This document shows positions 26,141 to 36,156 of a DNA stretch of 43,480 bases, piece after piece. The translations under genes were made by a program, and so were the position numbers. Source of the DNA: Gammaproteobacteria bacterium. Lineage in GTDB: Bacteria > Pseudomonadota > Gammaproteobacteria > Immundisolibacterales > JAKLLR01. The notes below the pieces were generated by a model, which was not told where the DNA came from, ran no database searches, and saw nothing but the letters and a program-made list of their open reading frames with translations. Where the stretch lies: NCBI GenBank assembly GCA_022014175.1, contig JAKLLR010000007.1, positions 1-43,480 on the forward strand, given 5' to 3'. Each line of letters starts with the position of its first letter. The first letter of the stretch is position 1.

Positions 26141-26172
26141 AAGAGTCGGGGCGGCGAACCGCCCCGACTCTT
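26141..26172 (+). terminator. Strong hairpin between ompW and the extradiol dioxygenase genes
   Basis: AAGAGTCGGGGCGG and CCGCCCCGACTCTT are perfect 14-bp arms around CGAA. Only TTGAGTAATT follows, not a clean T-run, and the ribosome-binding site of the next gene begins about 10 bp later. It may terminate ompW, attenuate read-through, or stabilise the 3' end of the ompW mRNA. Confidence 0.8.
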
Positions 26173-26193
26173 GAGTAATTAAGGAGACTAACC

Positions 26194-27120
26194 ATGTCAG
26201 TTATCCGTCTCGGGCACCTCAGCCTGAAAGTCATGGATCTGGATGCAGCCATCCACCACTACGCCAACATCATTGGGCTTGTGCTGACGGAGCGGACCGA
26301 GACCCAGGCTTTTCTGCGGGGTCGCGATGAGCAGGACCACCACTCCATCCTGCTCAACAAGTCCGATAGTGCGGGACTGGATCACATCGGCTTCAAGGTC
26401 GGTCGTGAAGAGGATCTGGCGGTGGCGGAACAACTCATCACTAAAGCCGGGGCAGCGGTACAACATATCAGCGCTGGCGAAGAGAAGGGTCAGGGTCGGG
26501 CGATCCGCTTTCAGCTGCCTTCACAGCAGACCATCGAACTCTACTATCACGCCGACAAACTGCCCTACCTGAACGGCATGGAAAACCCGGATCCGGTACT
26601 GCGGGAAGGCGAGGTAGCCGGGGTGAAATGCAGCCGTCTCGACCATCTGCTGATCTCCACCACCGATGTAGAAGCCAACATGAAATTCATGCGGGATATT
26701 CTCGACTTCGGCACCAGCGAACAGCTGGTGGACGATGCCGGCGTTCCCCAGGCGGTGTGGCTCTTCTGCACCAACACCATGCACGACATGGCCATGTCCC
26801 CCGGGCCGGACGGCGGTCTCCAGCACCTGGCCTTCTGGGTGGATAACCGCTCGGATGTGGTCAACGCGGTCGATGTCTTCAAGAAAAACAACGTGCGGAC
26901 TTTTGATTATGGCCTTACCCGTCACGGCGTAAGTGGTGGCACCACCGTCTACTTCTTTGACCCGTCGGGCAACCGTAACGAAATTTTCACCGGCCCTTAC
27001 ATGACCACTCCAGTACCGGGGCGGGTCGCCCCCATCAGCTGGGATATGGAGAACTTCCCCCGGGGCGCGTTCTATTACGAAAATGAGCTCGACATGAACT
27101 TTTTTGGGGAACTGACCTAA
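26194..27120 (+). CDS. Catechol 2,3-dioxygenase (type I extradiol, VOC fold)
   Basis: 308 residues, the size of XylE/DmpB. Two VOC domains are present. In the C-terminal one, iron ligands are His151 (RLDHLLIS), His211 (LQHLAFW) and Glu263 (RNEIFTGPY). The second-sphere residues His197 (NTMHDMAM), His244 (TRHGVS) and Tyr253 (VYFFDPSGN) are all kept, giving the full extradiol signature. It should open a catechol ring next to the two hydroxyls using O2. AGGAG lies before the ATG. The gene is 28 bp from the second extradiol gene. The catechol would come from ring hydroxylation, possibly by the Rieske enzymes upstream. Confidence 0.92.
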   Translation: MSVIRLGHLSLKVMDLDAAIHHYANIIGLVLTERTETQAFLRGRDEQDHHSILLNKSDSAGLDHIGFKVGREEDLAVAEQLITKAGAAVQHISAGEEKGQGRAIRFQLPSQQTIELYYHADKLPYLNGMENPDPVLREGEVAGVKCSRLDHLLISTTDVEANMKFMRDILDFGTSEQLVDDAGVPQAVWLFCTNTMHDMAMSPGPDGGLQHLAFWVDNRSDVVNAVDVFKKNNVRTFDYGLTRHGVSGGTTVYFFDPSGNRNEIFTGPYMTTPVPGRVAPISWDMENFPRGAFYYENELDMNFFGELT

Positions 27121-27148
27121 AGGTCGGTCCGGCACGCGGAGAACAACA

Positions 27149-28105
27149 ATGGCTCTGGAACATCGCGGTATTTTGCGGCTCGGCTATATCCGAGCCGGCC
27201 TGAATGACCCCCGCCTGGAGAAGTCACGACGCTTTTACAAAGAGGTCATCGGCATGCTGGAGACCACCCTGGAAGGGGGCCGGACCTACCTGCGCTGCTG
27301 GCACGAACCCCACCAGTTCTCCCTGGTGATCGAGGAGACCCCGGAGAACCAGCTGATTGAGATCGGCTTCGAGGTTCGAGACCAGCTGGATCTGGACAGG
27401 ATCACCGCACGTGTAAGTGGCCAGGATATCGAAGTCGAGTCCGCCGGGGCCAACACAGCCCTCAACGGGCTCGGCCCCTCCATCGCTTTCAAGATTCCTG
27501 GCGGACAGCGACTGCGGCTCTACTACCACATGCAACAACCGGGTTACGTCACCGGCTACTCATCGCCGGACTGGAACGTACCCAAGCTTCTGCGGGGCAA
27601 ACCCGCCCCCCTGTTTCTGGTCCACTGCGGCATCACCAGCCCGAACCCGGCAGAAACCATCGCCTTTCTGACAGATGTTCTGGAATTTGGGGTTGCAGAA
27701 AAGATTCTCACAGATGATGGCCACTCCACGCTGTCCGCCCTGCTGTTCCGCTCCGCCCACGGATGTGGGCATGATCTCGCGGTGTTCCCGGGAGAAGCCG
27801 GCAAACTTCACCATATTGCTTTCAACCAGGAGGACGAGACCGAGATACTCCAGAGCGGCACCTACCTGCGGGAAGACGGAGTTAAAATTGATATTTATGG
27901 CCCGACCCGGCAGTCCTACGGCAAGACATTCTCCCTGCACTTTTTTGACGACTGCGGCATACGCAACGAACTCTGTGCCGGGGGTCGGCTCAACGAGCTG
28001 CACCCGGAATTCATGCCCGTAAACTGGACCGAAGCCAACCTCGCCAAAGCGCTCTCCTATTTTGACAACAACATGAATGAGGGCTTTCTGACACCTTCCA
28101 TTTAA
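27149..28105 (+). CDS. Extradiol dioxygenase-like VOC protein with altered second sphere
   Basis: 318 residues, a divergent relative of the preceding enzyme. Iron ligands appear intact: His159 (FLVHCGI), His222 (LHHIAFN) and Glu274 (RNELCAG). His208 (GHDLAV) matches the catalytic His199 of XylE. The residue matching XylE His246 is Gln255 (TRQSYG), and the one matching Tyr255 is His264 (LHFFDD); the DPSG turn is DDCG. It may act on a different diol, use another mechanism, or be a partner of the first enzyme. GGAG precedes the ATG, and tight spacing indicates one operon. Confidence 0.85.
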   Translation: MALEHRGILRLGYIRAGLNDPRLEKSRRFYKEVIGMLETTLEGGRTYLRCWHEPHQFSLVIEETPENQLIEIGFEVRDQLDLDRITARVSGQDIEVESAGANTALNGLGPSIAFKIPGGQRLRLYYHMQQPGYVTGYSSPDWNVPKLLRGKPAPLFLVHCGITSPNPAETIAFLTDVLEFGVAEKILTDDGHSTLSALLFRSAHGCGHDLAVFPGEAGKLHHIAFNQEDETEILQSGTYLREDGVKIDIYGPTRQSYGKTFSLHFFDDCGIRNELCAGGRLNELHPEFMPVNWTEANLAKALSYFDNNMNEGFLTPSI

Positions 28106-28130
28106 AAAACCGGAAAGATTGCGCGGTTTT
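28106..28130 (+). terminator. Possible weak terminator after the extradiol genes
   Basis: AAAACCG and CGGTTTT can pair across an 11-nt loop directly after the stop codon, with only AGTTAG after it. The stem is AT-rich and the loop long, so this is tentative. Confidence 0.35.
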
Positions 28131-28148
28131 AGTTAGACTGAATACCAC

Positions 28149-28162
28149 TATAAACGCCGTGG
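28149..28162 (+). promoter_or_regulatory. Likely -10 region of the FNR-type gene
   Basis: TATAAACGCCGTGG differs by one base from the element at 23639 ahead of oxygenase unit 3. It lies 31 bp before the TTG start. No FNR box was found close to it, so autoregulation is not supported. Confidence 0.4.
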
Positions 28163-28193
28163 TGAGTGCGGCAGAAGTCAGTGGAGATGCCCT

Positions 28194-28898
28194 TTGCAGC
28201 AGATTCAAGTCGCCTGCCAGAATTGTGCGTTGGCCCGTCTGTGCCTGCCCGTAGCCCTGGGTTCAGAGGATCTGGTCAAGCTTGATGGCCTGATCAAACA
28301 ACCCCGGGCAATCGACAGGAACGAACACCTGTTCCATATGAATGACCCGTTTGAGTCGCTCTACATCGTTCGCTCAGGCTGTATCAAAACCTATACGCCG
28401 AGCCCGTCCGGTGAGGAGCAGGTCACCGGCTTTTACCTGCCCGGAGAGCTCTTTGGCCTCAGCGGAATCAATAGCGGCAAACAGCCCACCGCGGCCCAGG
28501 CACTGGAACGAACCAACATCTGTGAGCTACCGTTCAGCAAGATGGATGACGTCACCCAACAGATTCCCGCCCTCTCGCAGCAGATCATCAAAGTCATGAG
28601 CGATGAACTGATGCATGACCAGGAGCTGCTCGGTCTATTGGGCAAGAAAAGCGCTGAAGCCCGTATCGCGGCTTTTTTGACCAATCTGGCCAAACGTTGC
28701 AGCAAGCGTCACCTCTCCGCCACGGAAATCACCCTGAATATGTCCCGCAGCGACATTGGCAACTATCTGGGTCTGGCCGAGGAGACCGTGAGCCGCACCT
28801 TTACCCGCTTTGTCAATGAAGAGATCCTGAGTGTACAACGTCGAGAGGTCTCTATCCTCGATCCGGAACGGCTGCAGAAAATGACCTGCAGCAGCTAG
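28194..28898 (+). CDS. fnr: FNR/ANR-type oxygen-sensing transcription regulator
   Basis: 234 residues. The N-terminal Cys8-x2-Cys11-x5-Cys17 (ACQNCALARLC) and Cys110 (TNICELPF) match the four [4Fe-4S] ligands of E. coli FNR. A cyclic-nucleotide-binding-like beta roll and a dimer helix follow. The recognition helix has Glu197-Thr-Val-Ser-Arg201, the E-x3-R pattern that reads TTGAT half-sites. Loss of the cluster in air should inactivate it. The start is a TTG at 28194 with GGAG 7 bases upstream; no in-frame ATG fits. Exact and near-exact FNR boxes ahead of the nearby oxygenase and ompW genes are obvious candidate targets. Confidence 0.92.
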   Translation: MQQIQVACQNCALARLCLPVALGSEDLVKLDGLIKQPRAIDRNEHLFHMNDPFESLYIVRSGCIKTYTPSPSGEEQVTGFYLPGELFGLSGINSGKQPTAAQALERTNICELPFSKMDDVTQQIPALSQQIIKVMSDELMHDQELLGLLGKKSAEARIAAFLTNLAKRCSKRHLSATEITLNMSRSDIGNYLGLAEETVSRTFTRFVNEEILSVQRREVSILDPERLQKMTCSS

Positions 28899-28908
28899 GA
28901 TCCTACAG

Positions 28909-30581
<1,673 letters not shown>

Positions 30582-30715
30582 CTACCGGATGAAAAAATGG
30601 GGCCCCGCTCCCTGGGAAGTCTGGACCGCTCCGACCTGGTTGCCGCTCTGGGGCTTTCTGGTCAGCACCGCTTTCTTGCCTGCGGCCTCTGGCAACGAAG
30701 GCTGGTCTGATCTGA

Positions 30716-31291
30716 TCAGGCCGGTCGAACCACCGCTCCGCTGAGAGCATCCCGTATTTCGGTGGGGGCGGCCGCCCCACCCAGGGGGCCGGGCAGGTAA
30801 CCATCAAGCGACCCCCGAAACTGGCGGCGGAGTGTTAACAGAGAGCGAGCCGGGGCGCAGCCAGTGAGATTAGCGCTGGTCGAGACCAGCGGGCCGCCAG
30901 AAGCGCGACAGAGCGCGACGACCTGGGGATGGGCGGAGACCCTCAGGGCAATACCATCGTGGTCGCCCCGGAGCCACTCCGGGACACCCCTGGCCGCAGG
31001 CAGCACCCAGGTGTGAGGCCCTGGCCAGGTGGCTTTGACCGTCGCCAGACACTCCGTCGGCAACGGCCCGATATAGGGATCGACCTGGCTATAGTCCGCG
31101 GCAACCAGAATCAACCCCTTGCTTATCGGCCGCTGTTTCAATGAGAGCAGCTGCAACACAGCAGAGAGATTCAGGGGATCACACCCCAGGCCAAAACAGT
31201 ACTCCGTCGGGTAGGCGATCACCCCCCCCGCCCGGACGATGCCGGCAGCCTGACTCAGTTGCCACCGATTCACCGAAAACTCACAGACCAA
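30716..31291 (-). CDS. tsaC: Threonylcarbamoyl-AMP synthase (TsaC/YrdC)
   Basis: 191 residues if the TTG at 31291 is used, directly after the purE stop; a GTG at 31273 is an alternative that better matches the length of E. coli TsaC. The YrdC fold shows GGVIAYPTEYCFGLGCD, LKQRPISKGLILV, TWPGPHTWVLPA, GIALRVSAHP and GPLVSTSANLTG. The enzyme makes threonylcarbamoyl-AMP from Thr, bicarbonate and ATP for t6A37 in ANN-decoding tRNAs. It follows purE with no gap and so probably belongs to the pur operon. Confidence 0.92.
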   Translation of the reverse strand: MVCEFSVNRWQLSQAAGIVRAGGVIAYPTEYCFGLGCDPLNLSAVLQLLSLKQRPISKGLILVAADYSQVDPYIGPLPTECLATVKATWPGPHTWVLPAARGVPEWLRGDHDGIALRVSAHPQVVALCRASGGPLVSTSANLTGCAPARSLLTLRRQFRGSLDGYLPGPLGGAAAPTEIRDALSGAVVRPA

Positions 31292-31804
31292 TTACCGGGA
31301 GTGGCCAAGGGTCTGCTGCAGGGCCGCATCCGCCTTCAGCACCCCCTCAGCGGCCTTCTGCCGCTGCTCCGCCACCAAACGAGCGAGCTGATCATCCGCC
31401 ACCGCCAGAATCTGGGCCGCCAGAAAGCCCGCGTTGCGGGCGCCGGCGCTACCGATGGCGACACAGGCGACCGGTACTCCGCCAGGCATCATGACGGTGG
31501 AGAGCAGGGCATCCTGCCCCTGCAGGGGGCCTGCGTCCACCGGCACCCCAATGACAGGACGAGTGGTCATACCCGCGACCGCACCCGCCAGATGGGCAGC
31601 CAGGCCAGCGGCGCAGATAAACACCCGACAGCCCCGGGCCTCCGCATCCTCGACTCGCTCACGGGTCCACTCGGGCGTGCGGTGGGCCGATGCCACCCGG
31701 GCCTCGTAGCGGATACCGAAGCCCTCCAGCACATCAAAGGTGCGCTGCAGTACCGGTAGATCGGAATCAGACCCCATCAGAATCATTACAAAAGCTTCAG
31801 TCAC
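31292..31804 (-). CDS. purE: N5-carboxyaminoimidazole ribonucleotide mutase
   Basis: 170 residues. MGSDSDLPVLQ binds the nucleotide, ASAHRTPEW carries the catalytic His, and GVPVACVAIGSAGARNAG is canonical for class I PurE. It converts N5-CAIR to CAIR in purine synthesis; a PurK partner is not in the window. The start is a GTG at 31804, inside the purD 3' end by 8 bp, with GGGAGGAG just upstream, so it is translationally coupled to purD. Confidence 0.94.
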   Translation of the reverse strand: MTEAFVMILMGSDSDLPVLQRTFDVLEGFGIRYEARVASAHRTPEWTRERVEDAEARGCRVFICAAGLAAHLAGAVAGMTTRPVIGVPVDAGPLQGQDALLSTVMMPGGVPVACVAIGSAGARNAGFLAAQILAVADDQLARLVAEQRQKAAEGVLKADAALQQTLGHSR

Positions 31805-33089
31805 GTTGCTCCTCCCTGGCTACCGCACGGTAGCCAATATCGGTCCGGTAACCGGCACCGTCCCAGTTTATCTCTGCCACTGCCCGATAGGCCCCAGCCT
31901 GAGCGGCTGCCACCGTATCTCCCATCGCAGTGACGCAGAGGACCCGGCCACCGGCGCTCACCAGTTGACCATCCGCGATGCCGGTGCCCGCCTGAAACAC
32001 CTTGGCTCCAGTCCGTTCAGCCGCATCAATGCCGCTGATCGGATCCCCTTTACGGTAACTACCCGGGTATCCCGGCGCCGCCATCACGACCCCCAAAGCG
32101 GTCTGCTGCGACCACTTCGTTTGACACTGATCGAGGGTGCCAGACAGCGCCGCGTCACACAGCGCCACCAGATCCGACTCCAGCCGCATCAGTATCGGCT
32201 GGGTTTCAGGATCACCCAGACGGCAGTTGTACTCCAGCACCTGGGGCACACCCTGCTCATCAATCATCAGGCCCGCATAGAGAAAACCCCGATAGGGGGT
32301 GCCCTCTGCAGCCAGTCCCGCCACTGTCGGTTCAATCACCTCCCGCATCACCCGTTCATGCAGCTCCGGGGTCACCACCGGCGCGGGTGAGTAGGCCCCC
32401 ATGCCGCCGGTGTTGGGGCCCTGATCCCCGTTATCCCGAGCCTTGTGGTCCTGGGAGCTGGCAAACGGCAGAATCTGCTGACCATCCACCATGACCATAA
32501 AACTGGCCTCCTCGCCCAGCAGAAACTCCTCTATCACTACTCGGCGGCCTGCATCCCCAAAGGCGGAATCACAGAGACACTGCTCCACCGCGGCCAGCGC
32601 CTCAGCCTCAGTGTGGGCAATCACCACCCCTTTGCCAGCAGCCAGGCCATCCGCTTTCACCACCAAGGGTGCGCCCTGAGTCCGAATGTAATCCTGCGCC
32701 GCATCCAGCTCGGTAAAACTCTGGTAAGCCCCAGTTGGAATTCCGTGTCGGCAGAGAAACGCTTTGCTGAACGACTTGGACGCCTCCAGCCGGGCCGCCG
32801 CCTGGGTCGGCCCGAAACAGCGCAGCCCTGCCGCCTCAAAGGCATCCACCACCCCAGCTGCCAGAGGCGCTTCCGGACCCACAATGGTTAGCCCAACCTG
32901 GTTGTCCCGGGCAAAGGACACCAATGCCGACAGATCATCCGCCGCAATCGCCACGTTGGTGGTTTTCGGCTCAGCGGCAGTACCCGGGTTGCCAGGTGCC
33001 GCATAAACGGCCTCGACCAGCGATGACTGGGCCACCTTCCAGACCAGGGCGTGCTCACGACCGCCGCCACCAATGACCAGTACCTTCAT
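31797..33089 (-). CDS. purD: Phosphoribosylamine-glycine ligase
   Basis: 430 residues, standard for GARS. The N-terminal VIGGGGREHALVWK is diagnostic. The ATP-grasp part includes PLVVKADGLAAGKGV, VVIEEFLLGEEASFMV and VLEYNCRLGDPETQ. It joins phosphoribosylamine and glycine using ATP, the second step of purine synthesis. The ATG at 33089 lies 15 bp after the purH stop, and the gene overlaps purE by 8 bp, forming the order purH-purD-purE. Confidence 0.96.
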   Translation of the reverse strand: MKVLVIGGGGREHALVWKVAQSSLVEAVYAAPGNPGTAAEPKTTNVAIAADDLSALVSFARDNQVGLTIVGPEAPLAAGVVDAFEAAGLRCFGPTQAAARLEASKSFSKAFLCRHGIPTGAYQSFTELDAAQDYIRTQGAPLVVKADGLAAGKGVVIAHTEAEALAAVEQCLCDSAFGDAGRRVVIEEFLLGEEASFMVMVDGQQILPFASSQDHKARDNGDQGPNTGGMGAYSPAPVVTPELHERVMREVIEPTVAGLAAEGTPYRGFLYAGLMIDEQGVPQVLEYNCRLGDPETQPILMRLESDLVALCDAALSGTLDQCQTKWSQQTALGVVMAAPGYPGSYRKGDPISGIDAAERTGAKVFQAGTGIADGQLVSAGGRVLCVTAMGDTVAAAQAGAYRAVAEINWDGAGYRTDIGYRAVAREEQRD

Positions 33090-33104
33090 CGTTTTGCCCC
33101 GCAG

Positions 33105-34688
33105 TTAGTGGCGGAAGTGGCGCATGCCGGTAAACAGCATGGCGATATTCCGCTCGTCCGCCGCCGCAATGACCTCGTCGTCCCGGATCGAACCACCGGG
33201 CTGAATCACCGCGCTCACCCCAACCTCAGCGGCCTGGTCCAGACCGTCCCGGAAGGGGAAAAAGGCGTCGCTGGCCATGGCCGAACCCTTCAGATCGAGT
33301 CCCGCTTCCGCCGCCTTCAAGGCCGCTATTCTGGCACTATCAATCCGGCTCATCTGACCCGCCCCAATGCCGAGAGTGCGGCCGTCGCCGGCGTAGACAA
33401 TGGCGTTGGACTTGACCATCTTCGCCACCCGCCAGGCAAACCGCAGGTCACGCTGCTCCGCCGTAGTCGGAGCCCGCCGGGTCACCACCCTGAGGGCGGA
33501 TTCATCAAGCACTGTTGAATCGGTATCCTGCACCAACAAGCCACCAGAGACCCGTTTATAGTCGCGGCCTGCTGCAGCCTCCGTGGGCCATAAACCACTC
33601 TCCAGCACCCGGATGTTGGGCTTCTCTGCCAGCACGGCCAGGGCGTCCGGAGTCACTTCCGGGGCGATGATCACCTCCACGAACTGACCGGCAATGATGG
33701 TCCGGGCGGTCCCGGCATCGAGTGGCTGGTTAAAGGCGATGATGCCCCCAAAAGAGGAGGTGGGATCCGTCGCGAACGCCAGCTGATATGCTTGTTCCAG
33801 ACTCTCGGCCACCGCCACGCCGCAGGGATTGGCGTGTTTGACAATCACACAGGCGGGCGACTCCGGATAGAGCTTGACCGCCTCCAAAGCTGCATCCGCA
33901 TCGGCGACGTTATTGAACGAGAGAGCTTTGCCCTGCCGCTGGGTTGCCGCGGGAATGGTGCCCGGTAACGGGGCTGACTCCCGATAAAACGCGGCGCCCT
34001 GATGGGGGTTCTCGCCATAACGCATCACCTCAGTGCGGTCGAAATGCAGACCCAGAACATCAGGAAACGGCTGGCGCTGACCATCCAGATCGAAGCCACC
34101 CAGATAATTAGCGATGGCCGTATCGTAACGGGCAGAGTGGGCAAACGCCCGGGCTGCAAGGCGAAAGCGGGTAGCCTGGGCCAATTCGCCACTGGTCCGC
34201 AACTCAGTCAGCAGCGCCGGATAGTCCGCCGGATCAACCACCACGCCCACAGCAGCGTGATTTTTGGCTGCCGCCCGCAACATACTGGGGCCACCAATAT
34301 CGATGTTCTCGATCGCCAACGACAGATCACAATCATCCCGGGCGATAGTCGCCTCAAAGGGGTAGAGATTGACTACCACCAGGTCGATCTGAGGAATACC
34401 CTGGGCCTCCATCTGCTGGAGATGCTCAGGCAGATCCCGTCGACCAAGAATGCCGCCATGAATCTTGGGATGCAGGGTCTTCACCCGTCCATCCAGCATC
34501 TCCGGGAAACCGGTGTAGCTGGCGACCTCGGTGACCGCCAGACCATCCGCCTGCAGTTGGCGAGCAGTGCCACCGGTTGAGAGAATTTCCACTCCGAGTT
34601 CGATCAGCCCCCGCGCGAGTTCGGTAATTCCGGTTTTATCAGAAACGCTTATCAGGGCACGCTGCAGGGGCTGCCGCTTGTCGGTCAT
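33105..34688 (-). CDS. purH: Bifunctional AICAR formyltransferase/IMP cyclohydrolase
   Basis: 527 residues from the ATG at 34688; the track TTG five codons earlier is less likely. The N-terminal cyclohydrolase domain begins [11 protein letters not shown] and contains [19 protein letters not shown]. The formyltransferase domain has [18 protein letters not shown], a Lys-rich KSNAIVY and [12 protein letters not shown]. It performs the last two steps to IMP. It is the first gene of the pur operon, 75 bp after fis. Confidence 0.96.
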   Translation of the reverse strand: MTDKRQPLQRALISVSDKTGITELARGLIELGVEILSTGGTARQLQADGLAVTEVASYTGFPEMLDGRVKTLHPKIHGGILGRRDLPEHLQQMEAQGIPQIDLVVVNLYPFEATIARDDCDLSLAIENIDIGGPSMLRAAAKNHAAVGVVVDPADYPALLTELRTSGELAQATRFRLAARAFAHSARYDTAIANYLGGFDLDGQRQPFPDVLGLHFDRTEVMRYGENPHQGAAFYRESAPLPGTIPAATQRQGKALSFNNVADADAALEAVKLYPESPACVIVKHANPCGVAVAESLEQAYQLAFATDPTSSFGGIIAFNQPLDAGTARTIIAGQFVEVIIAPEVTPDALAVLAEKPNIRVLESGLWPTEAAAGRDYKRVSGGLLVQDTDSTVLDESALRVVTRRAPTTAEQRDLRFAWRVAKMVKSNAIVYAGDGRTLGIGAGQMSRIDSARIAALKAAEAGLDLKGSAMASDAFFPFRDGLDQAAEVGVSAVIQPGGSIRDDEVIAAADERNIAMLFTGMRHFRH

Positions 34689-34763
34689 AGGAACAAGGCT
34701 CAAGGGTGGCGGAAAAGCGCCAGATTGTACTGGCAGCCCGACCCAGAGGCCAGCGCCGGGGGC

Positions 34764-35075
34764 TTATTCGCCGCCGTTCAGGCCGTAGGTTTTTAGTTTC
34801 TTGCGCAGGGTATTGCGATTGATGCCGAGCAGCTCCGCCGCCCGGGTCTGATTACCCCCGGTGTACCCCAGCACGGCCCGCAACAGCGGCTCCTCAACCT
34901 GGGTCAGCACCAGATCATAGAGACCGCAGGGTCGCTCCCCGTTGAGCTCCTGGAAATAGCTCTCCATCGCCCGGGCCACACTGGCCTTCAAGGGCAGACA
35001 CTCGCCCTCACTGCAGGTCAGCTGTAGTGATCGGAGCGCCCCTTCGGGGCTTATAGTTGTCGTATTAGGCTTCAC
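34764..35075 (-). CDS. fis: DNA-binding nucleoid protein Fis
   Basis: 103 residues from a GTG at 35075. This start gives the classical GTGA 4-bp overlap with the dusB stop and has AGGAG six bases upstream; the track start 6 codons earlier lacks both. The C-terminal helix-turn-helix ([27 protein letters not shown]) is nearly that of E. coli Fis. It bends DNA and tunes rRNA and growth-linked promoters. The dusB-fis arrangement is conserved in gammaproteobacteria, where dusB is needed for good fis translation. Confidence 0.96.
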   Translation of the reverse strand: MKPNTTTISPEGALRSLQLTCSEGECLPLKASVARAMESYFQELNGERPCGLYDLVLTQVEEPLLRAVLGYTGGNQTRAAELLGINRNTLRKKLKTYGLNGGE

Positions 35076-36067
35076 GCCGCTCTCCTCCCCCACTCCGCCA
35101 TAACACCGTCATCAGAAAAATAGCGCTCGATAGCCACAAGCTGCTCCCCAACCGACTTCAGCTCGTTAAATTTACGGCGATACTCCGCGCCACCGGGCCG
35201 CCCCGCCAGATACCAGCCAAAGTGCTTGCGGGCTATGCCCAACCCGCCAACTGGGCCGTAAAACTGATGGATATCGCCGATATGGGCCAAAACCAGCGGG
35301 TAGATATCACCCGGTTCCGGCTCCGGCAGATGGCGGCCAGTCACCAGATAATAACCAATCTGGGTAAACAGCCAGGGCCGCCCCTGAGCACCACGCCCCA
35401 CCATCAATGCATCTGCGCCTGACGCCTGCAGCGCCCGGGCTGCAGTCTGGGGGCTGGTGATATCCCCGTTCACCACCACCGGGATTGAGACCGCCTGTTT
35501 AACTGCGGCCACAGTCTGGTATTCCGCGTCACCCCGGTAACCACAGGCCCGGGTGCGGCCATGCACCGTCACCGCCGCCACGCCCTCGCCCTCTGCAATA
35601 CGGGCGATCTCCACCGCATTGCGATGGTCAGGATCAACCCCGGTCCGGCTCTTCAGGGTCACCGGCACCGGCACTGCGGCCACCACCGCAGCCAATATCC
35701 TGCGCACCAGCCGGGGCTCCGCCATCAGGGCCGAACCGGCATTCACTTTGCAGACTTTCTTGGCCGGGCAACCCATGTTGATGTCGATGATCTGAGCACC
35801 GCGGGCGACATTGTAGCGGGCCGCGTCAGCCATCATATCTGGATCAGTGCCGACAATCTGTACCGCTCTGGGGCCGCTCTCCCCCTGGTGGTCAGTGCGC
35901 AATTTGCTCTTACGGCTCCGCCGCAGTTCAGGCTGGGCACTCACCATTTCGGAGAAGGCCAGGCCCGCGCCCCATACGCGGCAAAGCTGCCGGAACGGCC
36001 GGTCCGTGACCCCGGCCATCGGTGCCAGAAAAAGATTGTTATCGACTGGGAGAGAGCCTATACGCAA
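35072..36067 (-). CDS. dusB: tRNA-dihydrouridine synthase B
   Basis: 331 residues. The FMN barrel is clear: [33 protein letters not shown] with the catalytic Cys, [21 protein letters not shown] and [11 protein letters not shown]. It reduces specific uridines in tRNA to dihydrouridine. The start is a TTG at 36067, giving [11 protein letters not shown], which aligns with the MRIG opening of E. coli DusB; no ATG is available before the conserved APMAG. The 89 bp upstream contain a TATAGT on the minus strand (36114-36119) that could be a -10. Confidence 0.94.
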   Translation of the reverse strand: MRIGSLPVDNNLFLAPMAGVTDRPFRQLCRVWGAGLAFSEMVSAQPELRRSRKSKLRTDHQGESGPRAVQIVGTDPDMMADAARYNVARGAQIIDINMGCPAKKVCKVNAGSALMAEPRLVRRILAAVVAAVPVPVTLKSRTGVDPDHRNAVEIARIAEGEGVAAVTVHGRTRACGYRGDAEYQTVAAVKQAVSIPVVVNGDITSPQTAARALQASGADALMVGRGAQGRPWLFTQIGYYLVTGRHLPEPEPGDIYPLVLAHIGDIHQFYGPVGGLGIARKHFGWYLAGRPGGAEYRRKFNELKSVGEQLVAIERYFSDDGVMAEWGRRAA

Positions 36068-36156
36068 AACAAACCAACCTGAGCGGAGAAACCCCGCTTA
36101 CTGCGGGCAAAGCACTATACCCCCGCTATTCGCAGGGAAAAACCCCGAATTCAACC

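Noticed and set aside
26194-27120. An FNR box directly before the catechol 2,3-dioxygenase gene
   Set aside because: The spacer contains only the 14-bp hairpin and a ribosome-binding site; no TTGAT-N4-ATCAA-like sequence is present.
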